Assembly: GCA_964434955.1 (NCBI GenBank)
Contig: CAYSXI010000083.1
Span: 1 to 21,564 of the forward strand
DNA from: JANQLU01 sp964434955
Lineage (GTDB): Bacteria; Planctomycetota; Planctomycetia; Pirellulales; Pirellulaceae
DNA: 21,564 nucleotides
Reading direction: 5' to 3'
The translations under genes were made by a program, and so were the position numbers. Numbering within the stretch: position 1 is the first letter of the stretch; every line of letters begins with the position of its first letter. Below are positions 16,145-21,564 of the stretch, piece by piece. Below the pieces are notes generated by a model. That model worked only from the letters and a program-made list of their open reading frames with translations. It ran no database searches and was not told where the DNA came from.

Positions 16145-18901
16145 CTAACCAACGTTCTGGAGGCCCGCGGCAATCCCGTTAATGGACTGAAGGATGACTT
16201 GTTGAATGTCGGCCTGCTCCTCGGGGTCGGTTGACTGTCGGAATCGCTCGAGCAAGGCAACTTGCAAGTAATTCATTGGGTCGACATAAGGATTGCGCAT
16301 GCGAATGCTATGCTTGAGCCAGGGTTCGGTGTCCAGGATTTCTTTGTGTCCGGTGACTTGCAGCAACCCCGACTGCGTCAGCTCAAACTCGGATTGAATC
16401 TCGGCAAAGACATTCTTGACACCTTTGTTTGCCGCGAGGTCGGAATACAGGCTTGCGATTTGCAAATCGGCGCGCCCAATTCCGAGGTGCACGTTATTCA
16501 ACAACGATTGAAAAAATGGCCATTCCGCATACATGGCTTGAAGCATCTCAATGCGATTTTCATTCTCGCTATTTTGCAGCCAATCGCGAATGGCGGTCCC
16601 AACACCAAACCAGCTCGGAATGTTGGTTCTTGATTGGGTCCAGGCAAATACCCATGGAATCGCGCGGAGGTCGGCGATGCTCTCGGTTTGTTTTCGTCGC
16701 GATGGTCGGGAGCCCAGGTTCCATTGGTCGATTTGATCGATCGGAGTCGCGGCATGGAAGTATTCAATGAATTCGTCCTGTTCAACAAGCGAACGATACT
16801 TGGAAAACGCCAGCGCGCTGAGTTCCTCAATGATTTGCGACCAAGTTGGTAGCTTGTCATAGCTCGGCCGGCGGCCCGAAGAACAAACCACCGCGTGAAG
16901 CATCTGTTGTAAATGGCGAAAGGCGATTTCACGATGAGAGTAGCGCGAGGAAACGACTTCTCCCTGTTCCGTGATTCGAATTCGTCCCCGAATCGACTCC
17001 GGTGGCTGCGAAAGGATCGAACGGTTGGCGGGTCCGCCACCTCGCCCGATTGAACCGCCGCGACCGTGGAACAGCGTCATGCGAATTTCGTTTTGATTGC
17101 AAGCTTCCGCCAACTGCCGCTGGGCCAGGAACAGCATCCAGTTCGCACGCAAAAACCCGCCGTCTTTATTGCTGTCGCTATAGCCGATCATGATTTGCTG
17201 CTGGTCACCACGCTTTTTCAAATGAGTTCGATAGGCTTCGTTCTGAAAAAGCCGTTTCATGATTTCGGGCGCGGCCTTTAAGTCTTCAATCGTTTCAAAC
17301 AACGGGACGATATCCAGTTGGCCTTCCAAGCCGGCGTCCGAAAGCAGAAGCAGGACTTCGAGCATGTCGGTTTGGCTTTCTGACATGCTGATGATGTAGG
17401 TGCCGATGCTCATCGAACCCACGCATTGATGTGCCTGGCGGATAAGTCGAAACAGCGACACCATTTGGTTCGTCGGTTCGGAAAAATCCAACGTCGAAGT
17501 CAATGGTCGGCGATTAAGGATCTCGCGGGTCAGAATCGTTGCCCGCTCATCGTCGTTGCATTCGCGGTAATTCTGCTGGATCTCGTAGCGTTCAAAGATC
17601 TCGTGAATGGTGTCTTCGTGTTTAGCCGAATGTTGTCGAATATCCAGCGTTGCCAGGTGGAATCCGAAAACGTCAACTCGTCGAATCAAACGTTCAAGCT
17701 TGCCGCGTGCAAGGCTCTCGCCGGCGTGACTTACGAGGCTTTGGCGAATGGAGTCCAGGTCATCGACGAGTTCGGCGGAATTCAGATAGGCCCGCGGAAC
17801 CGTTTCAAATTCGTTCCAGTCCTGGGCCTGTTGTTTCATCGTCGCGTGCAAACGGCGAAACACGAGGATCAACTTTTGCCGATAGGGTTCCTCGGCAAAT
17901 CGCTCGAGGACTTCGAGTTCCTTCTCGGGTGCGGCCGCAAGATCTTCTTCGAGCGATTGCAAGAATTCGGGATCAAATTTGGCTCGCGATCGAGAGGGGC
18001 TCAGCAGCTCATAGATTTCATTGACGTCGCGTTCGTAACGCTCGAGTACCAGTTTCTGCTGCGCCTGGATTGCCAATTGCGTCGTGTCATTGGTGACAAA
18101 CGGGTTGCCGTCTCGGTCGCCGCCAATCCAGGAGCCGAGTCGAAGCAGCGAGGGAACATGCCATTCGCGATCGGGGTAATGTTTCGAAAGTGCCGATTCC
18201 AGTTCTTCGTAGACACGAGGTACCTCGTCGAACAACGCGTTCTCCACAAAGTAGAGTCCGGTGTTGCGGACCTCGTCCATCACGGTGGGTTTCCGTTTGC
18301 GGCTATCGTCACTCTGCCAAAGTAGCGTGATCGCGGCCTTCATGTTGTCCTGGATGGTCGGTCGCTGATGGTCGCGCGTCGACGGACTTCGGAAATCGAA
18401 AAGATTTTCCGATAGATAGCGAAGGATCTGTCGCGTTGTACGCCGTTTCGATTCCGTTGGATGCGCCGTAAAGACTGGCATAACGAACATCTGCTGAAGG
18501 AGCTCCGCAACCTGGTCGCCCGAGAATCCCTCTCGCTTGATGACTTCGATGGCGTGCAAAACCGATTCGTCGAGGGCTTCGTCGTTTTGAAAGGCGGATT
18601 CGGATCTTGATCGCAAAATGTCGATTCGCTGATGTTCTTCGGCAAGGTTGACGAGGCTGAAGTAAGTCGCGAACGCCTTGAGAATTTCTGTCGACTTGCC
18701 AAGATCTTCCGAAATCTCCACGATCAAATCGTGGATGCGCTGATTGACACTTTCGTCGCCGTCGTGCCAAGCCTTGGAAAGCATCCGAAGTTCTTCTTCC
18801 AACTCATAGACTTCTTGCCCGGCATTCTCGACGATGATTTCACCAAGCAATGATCCGAGAAGCCGGATGTTTTCACCGATAGATAGTGACTGATCGTTCA
18901 T
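16145..18901 (-). CDS. ppc: Phosphoenolpyruvate carboxylase
   Basis: PEPC carboxylates phosphoenolpyruvate with bicarbonate to give oxaloacetate, the anaplerotic feed to the TCA cycle, in the cytoplasm. All signature motifs are present: FTAHPTE with the catalytic histidine at about residue 147, GSWIGGDRDGNPFVT, GYSDSNKDGG, the FHGRGGSIGRGGGP loop, and a C-terminus SINGIAAGLQNVG matching the family's typical NGIAAGxxNTG end. Length from ATG 18901 is 918 residues, normal for bacterial PEPC. This start gives MNDQSLSIGENIRLLG, which lines up with the MNEQYS start of the E. coli enzyme. The frame stays open to a GTG at 18967, but neither start has a strong ribosome site. It is transcribed divergently from the amidohydrolase gene and followed by a 257-base gap before the TPR operon. 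Confidence 0.96.
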   Translation of the reverse strand: MNDQSLSIGENIRLLGSLLGEIIVENAGQEVYELEEELRMLSKAWHDGDESVNQRIHDLIVEISEDLGKSTEILKAFATYFSLVNLAEEHQRIDILRSRSESAFQNDEALDESVLHAIEVIKREGFSGDQVAELLQQMFVMPVFTAHPTESKRRTTRQILRYLSENLFDFRSPSTRDHQRPTIQDNMKAAITLLWQSDDSRKRKPTVMDEVRNTGLYFVENALFDEVPRVYEELESALSKHYPDREWHVPSLLRLGSWIGGDRDGNPFVTNDTTQLAIQAQQKLVLERYERDVNEIYELLSPSRSRAKFDPEFLQSLEEDLAAAPEKELEVLERFAEEPYRQKLILVFRRLHATMKQQAQDWNEFETVPRAYLNSAELVDDLDSIRQSLVSHAGESLARGKLERLIRRVDVFGFHLATLDIRQHSAKHEDTIHEIFERYEIQQNYRECNDDERATILTREILNRRPLTSTLDFSEPTNQMVSLFRLIRQAHQCVGSMSIGTYIISMSESQTDMLEVLLLLSDAGLEGQLDIVPLFETIEDLKAAPEIMKRLFQNEAYRTHLKKRGDQQQIMIGYSDSNKDGGFLRANWMLFLAQRQLAEACNQNEIRMTLFHGRGGSIGRGGGPANRSILSQPPESIRGRIRITEQGEVVSSRYSHREIAFRHLQQMLHAVVCSSGRRPSYDKLPTWSQIIEELSALAFSKYRSLVEQDEFIEYFHAATPIDQIDQWNLGSRPSRRKQTESIADLRAIPWVFAWTQSRTNIPSWFGVGTAIRDWLQNSENENRIEMLQAMYAEWPFFQSLLNNVHLGIGRADLQIASLYSDLAANKGVKNVFAEIQSEFELTQSGLLQVTGHKEILDTEPWLKHSIRMRNPYVDPMNYLQVALLERFRQSTDPEEQADIQQVILQSINGIAAGLQNVG

Positions 18902-18967
18902 GACGTTGATTTCGAATCCTGTAGCCTTGATGAAATCTTCGGCTTGGGATCTTCCGAATGATTTCAC

Positions 18968-19510
18968 GTGTTGTTAGATGCGTCCTTTTCGAATGCTTCC
19001 GCATCATTAGACGAAATTCGGGCAGAAAGCTCCAACCGGTTGACAGCTGAAAAGGTAGAAGTGAAGTTCGATGCCTGCTTAGGAGCGGACGAAATGACCA
19101 CGATTTCAATTCCCATGCTTGCGGATCGACACTCGCATCCGCTTTTGTATTCCGCATTTATCTCTGGCGTTGACCTCTCCGCAGTCCGCGAGAAAGCGGT
19201 GGCGATTTCAAAATTGCGAGAAGCCGCCGACGGGCACTCGAACGCATCGTTGCTGGTCGCCTACGGTTGGAAGGACAACTTTTTTCGATTGGAGCCGAAA
19301 GATCTGGAGCCCCTTCCGCCGGTAGCCGTTTTCAATTTGAGTTTGCATTGGCTCGTCACGAATTCATCGGCGAGGACGATCTTGCGCGAACATTATGGGG
19401 ACGACGTCGATCACGTCGAGGACACCGATTGGTATGAAGCACATTTTCGGGTTGTTCTGAATTGGTTCAAAACTTGGCGGGTCAGCCCAATCCTTGGTTC
19501 GCTTTTTTGA
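18968..19510 (+). CDS. Amidohydrolase family 3 (YtcJ-like), N-terminal part before a frameshift
   Basis: This frame encodes the front of a metal-dependent hydrolase. The HxH metal-binding motif is in LADRHSHPLL (H55, H57 counted from GTG 18968). The frame ends at TGA 19508-19510, soon after a shift in the AAAA run at 19469-19472; past that point its sequence (TWRVSPILGSLF) is no longer family-like. The start is uncertain. GTG 18968 has no ribosome site, but codons from there to 19093 look coding (20 of 42 begin with G). ATG 19094 has AGGAG at 19081-19085, 8 bases upstream, but would leave only about 12 residues before the HxH motif. Family members hydrolyse C-N bonds in cyclic or acyl amides; the substrate here cannot be predicted. 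Confidence 0.75.
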   Translation: MLLDASFSNASASLDEIRAESSNRLTAEKVEVKFDACLGADEMTTISIPMLADRHSHPLLYSAFISGVDLSAVREKAVAISKLREAADGHSNASLLVAYGWKDNFFRLEPKDLEPLPPVAVFNLSLHWLVTNSSARTILREHYGDDVDHVEDTDWYEAHFRVVLNWFKTWRVSPILGSLF

Positions 19511-20267
19511 CTTTTTGGAAACGCTTGGTGTTTGGTCGTGCGAAGAATTGTTGCTGGTCGATGGTCAGGAGATCGAGTGGTTTCAGGAAACAGATTTGAT
19601 TTCGAGAACCCGTTTCTGGTCCGACTTGAATGTCTTCTCTGGTTTGAACGACGAGCAACGAAAGCACGTCCACGGTTCGAAGTTGTTTACCGATGGCGCC
19701 CTTGGAGCTCGAACCGCGGCGATCGGAACCGCTTATCTTCACTCGGACTCCTCGGGAGTTTTGCTGTACAAGGATGAAGAACTCATCGAAGCCTATGATG
19801 CTTGCCAGGAAAACTCGCCGCGGCTGGCTGTGCATGCAATCGGCGATCGAGCCATTGAACAAACGCTCCGATGTTTGGAGCAAGACGATCGCTATCGTAA
19901 TTTTGATGAGTTGCGAATCGAGCACGCGCAGTTGATCAGCCTTGAACAAGCGAGGCGCGCAAAGAACATGGGAATTTGCCTCTCGATGCAACCGAACTTT
20001 AATGTCGATAGCACCAACTACGAAGACCGATTGCCGAGCACGCTTTGTCGCGCCAACAACCCATTTCGAATGCTGATAGACGAAATTGGATTCGTGCCGG
20101 GCGATGATCTGATATTCGGCAGTGACGGGATGCCGCATGGCGCCCAGGAAGCGGCCGATCAATCATTCCAACCGCCCTTGGAATCGCAACGACTGTCGAT
20201 CGATGAGTTTCGCGCCGGGTACTGTAGTCGAGAGTCCCGGGCTCCCGAATTCGAAATTTCGCTTTAG
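19470..20267 (+). CDS. Amidohydrolase family 3 (YtcJ-like), C-terminal part after the frameshift
   Basis: This continues the same gene one frame over. Removing one A from 19469-19472 joins NWF directly to KLGGSAQSLVRFFDF, which reads smoothly. Remaining catalytic motifs are HGSKLFTDGALGART (candidate metal-bridging lysine), AVHAIGDRA, RIEHAQLIS and FGSDGMPHG with the catalytic aspartate, so the barrel active site is complete across the two pieces. The frame opens only after a TGA at 19458-19460, and its first start is a TTG at 19494 with no ribosome site, so separate translation is unlikely. The joined protein is about 432 residues from GTG 18968. It stops soon after the aspartate motif and lacks the usual C-terminal beta-sandwich. 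The stop lies 10 bases from the convergent sulfatase stop. Confidence 0.8.
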   Translation, partial: KLGGSAQSLVRFFDFLETLGVWSCEELLLVDGQEIEWFQETDLISRTRFWSDLNVFSGLNDEQRKHVHGSKLFTDGALGARTAAIGTAYLHSDSSGVLLYKDEELIEAYDACQENSPRLAVHAIGDRAIEQTLRCLEQDDRYRNFDELRIEHAQLISLEQARRAKNMGICLSMQPNFNVDSTNYEDRLPSTLCRANNPFRMLIDEIGFVPGDDLIFGSDGMPHGAQEAADQSFQPPLESQRLSIDEFRAGYCSRESRAPEFEISL

Positions 20268-20275
20268 GAATTCGG
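20245..20275. terminator. Inverted repeat at convergent gene ends, possible bidirectional terminator
   Basis: CCGAATTC (20245-20252) and GAATTCGG (20268-20275) are perfect 8-base reverse complements with a 15-base loop. The loop side also holds the palindrome CGAAATTTCG (20252-20261). The hairpin spans the amidohydrolase stop and reaches to within three bases of the sulfatase stop. No T-run follows on either strand, so it is not a standard intrinsic terminator. Confidence 0.35.
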
Positions 20276-20277
20276 CA

Positions 20278-21564
20278 TCACTGTTTGGAGGCGTTAGCGC
20301 CTTTGGGTGCTTTCGGCCACGGCGTCTCGCCGGGGGCCCAGCTTTTCGGCTGTTTTGAGCGGACCTCAAGCATGTGTTTTTTGAGCCAGGCAGGGACTTC
20401 TTTGTTTTCGTTGGCTCCGTAGACCCAGGGAAGGGGAGGGTCCATCAGAAGCGGTTTGTCCCCCAGCGGCGGCCGTTCTTTGCCAACCTTGTCCAGGCGA
20501 GTTTTCAGTTGTTTGACAATCTCTGGATGTTTGGAAGCGACATCGGTTTTTTCGTAAGGATCATTCTTGATGTCGAATAACATATCGCCCATCAATTTGA
20601 AATTTCCTTTTCGAATCGTAGGCAAGCGAACACTACCTTTGACTTCAAAAATGATCTCGTCACGCTCGCTCTTCTTTCCCTCAAACAACGTTGAGGTCAT
20701 GTCGATCGCGTCGACCGGAAGTTTTTGCTCATGTTTTCCATTTGCCAACGAGATGAACGTCGAATACCAATCAGCGACAAACATCATCTCGTCGTTGTTG
20801 GATGTCGCTTTGATTTTGCCCGGCCAACGCACAAGGCAGGGAACCCGAACGCCTCCCTCAAATGTTGTGTTCTTCGTGCCTCGATAGGGGGCGCTCATGG
20901 ACTCGAGAACCGGTCCATTATCGTTTGTGAATACGACCAGGGTGTTTTCGCGGAATCCGTTCTCCTCCACGGCTTTGAGGATTTTTCCAACTGCCTTGTC
21001 GAGAGAGTCGAGCATGGCTTGGCGCACCGCAAGTTGATCTTTCGGGTTGCCCTTGAATCCTGGCGGAAGATCCAAGGGGCCGTGAACCGCATTGAACGGC
21101 ACGTAGAGGAAAAAAGGTCGATCCTTTTTTTGTTGAGCAATAACTTTTGCCGCTTCGGCCGCAAATAGATCGGTCGCATACCCCTCCTCGCGAATCGGTT
21201 TCTGGTTTCGATGCCAGTCATAGACGGCGAATCGTGCAGGGGCGTTGTGCACAATACTCTTGGTGTAGTAATTGATTCCCCAAGCGTAGTGTCCGTATTG
21301 ATGCATGAACCCCTGGGCCATGGGGAGGTGTTCAGGCAGCCATTCTCCACAGTGCCATTTGCCGACAATTGCTGTGAAGTAGCCGGCTTCTTTGAGGGCC
21401 TCGGCGATCGTGCGTTCTTCGGACGGCAGGGCATGAATGCGGCGCGTGGGTTCACCGCGGTCATTGTGAGCGAGCGTTAGGCCCAAAGCCTTCAAATAGG
21501 TCGGCTTGCCGAAATCTTCCGAGCGCCAACCCATCCAGTTGCGGAACGCATAGCGACCCGTCAG
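20278..21564 (-). CDS. Sulfatase (arylsulfatase type), 5' end beyond window
   Basis: The frame runs to the right edge, giving 428 codons plus a stop. The N-terminus is missing, including the signal peptide, the first metal-binding aspartates and the Cys/Ser that becomes formylglycine. The first visible residues, LTGRYAFRNW, are the segment directly after the C/S-x-P-S/A-R signature. Remaining family features are GKWH (68-71 of the fragment), NAVHGP, FTNDNGP with metal-binding Asp-Asn, and YRGTKNTTFEGGVRVP with a conserved lysine. A C-terminal region with FDIKNDPYEKTD matches the usual C-terminal subdomain. These enzymes hydrolyse sulfate esters, often of marine polysaccharides, and are abundant in planctomycetes. 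The substrate is not predictable from this fragment. The ATG at 21534 is internal, not the true start. Confidence 0.95.
   Translation of the reverse strand: MTGRYAFRNWMGWRSEDFGKPTYLKALGLTLAHNDRGEPTRRIHALPSEERTIAEALKEAGYFTAIVGKWHCGEWLPEHLPMAQGFMHQYGHYAWGINYYTKSIVHNAPARFAVYDWHRNQKPIREEGYATDLFAAEAAKVIAQQKKDRPFFLYVPFNAVHGPLDLPPGFKGNPKDQLAVRQAMLDSLDKAVGKILKAVEENGFRENTLVVFTNDNGPVLESMSAPYRGTKNTTFEGGVRVPCLVRWPGKIKATSNNDEMMFVADWYSTFISLANGKHEQKLPVDAIDMTSTLFEGKKSERDEIIFEVKGSVRLPTIRKGNFKLMGDMLFDIKNDPYEKTDVASKHPEIVKQLKTRLDKVGKERPPLGDKPLLMDPPLPWVYGANENKEVPAWLKKHMLEVRSKQPKSWAPGETPWPKAPKGANASKQ

Noticed and set aside
18965..18970. CACGTG palindrome containing both GTG starts of the divergent frames
   Set aside because: The ppc homology favours ATG 18901, so a shared start element is probably coincidental; a six-base palindrome is common by chance.
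19039..19067. TTGACA at 19039-19044 as a promoter for the amidohydrolase
   Set aside because: The hexamer at the right spacing (GAAGTT) is a poor -10 match, and the site may lie inside the coding region.
19482..20162. 226-codon minus-strand frame opposite the amidohydrolase
   Set aside because: Antisense to all the catalytic motifs and without family features of its own.

Overview
The window reads as chromosomal DNA from a planctomycete, probably Pirellulales-like. The evidence is indirect: a MoxR/DUF58/VWA operon with the double-VWA plus glutamine-amidotransferase-like architecture common in that phylum, a very large secreted TPR protein, an arylsulfatase-type sulfatase, a YtcJ-like amidohydrolase, moderate GC and frequent CGA/TCG codons. 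I found no rRNA, tRNA, CRISPR array, insertion sequence or phage gene, and base composition looks even throughout.

Positions 15926 down to 1 (minus strand) look like one long operon. It begins with a secreted TPR protein of about 2,375 residues. The next open frame (to 6782) appears to be the 3' part of the same gene after a one-base frame switch near 8760, giving about 3,030-3,050 residues in total. A possible 23-codon mini-ORF follows, then a three-helix membrane protein with a long charged coiled coil and two CxxC pairs. After that come a MoxR AAA+ ATPase, a DUF58 protein, a BatA-like membrane VWA protein, and a VWA/GATase-like protein cut by the left edge. The last junctions are tightly coupled (ATGA or TGATG overlaps). 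By analogy with MoxR/Bat systems, the ATPase would remodel clients through the VWA proteins. The membrane proteins would anchor the complex, and the TPR protein would act as an extracytoplasmic scaffold. That role is inference.

Positions 15888-16144 are a non-coding gap with a candidate promoter, an inverted repeat and a 16-bp tandem repeat. Positions 16145-18901 (minus) encode phosphoenolpyruvate carboxylase (ppc). Divergent from it, 18968-20267 (plus) encodes an amidohydrolase family 3 enzyme interrupted by a one-base frameshift in an AAAA run at 19469-19472. Converging on it, 20278-21564 (minus) is the 3' part of a sulfatase cut by the right edge.

The most notable items are the MoxR/VWA operon led by a giant TPR gene, the paired CxxC motifs in the coiled-coil protein, and two independent frame interruptions that both need one base skipped.
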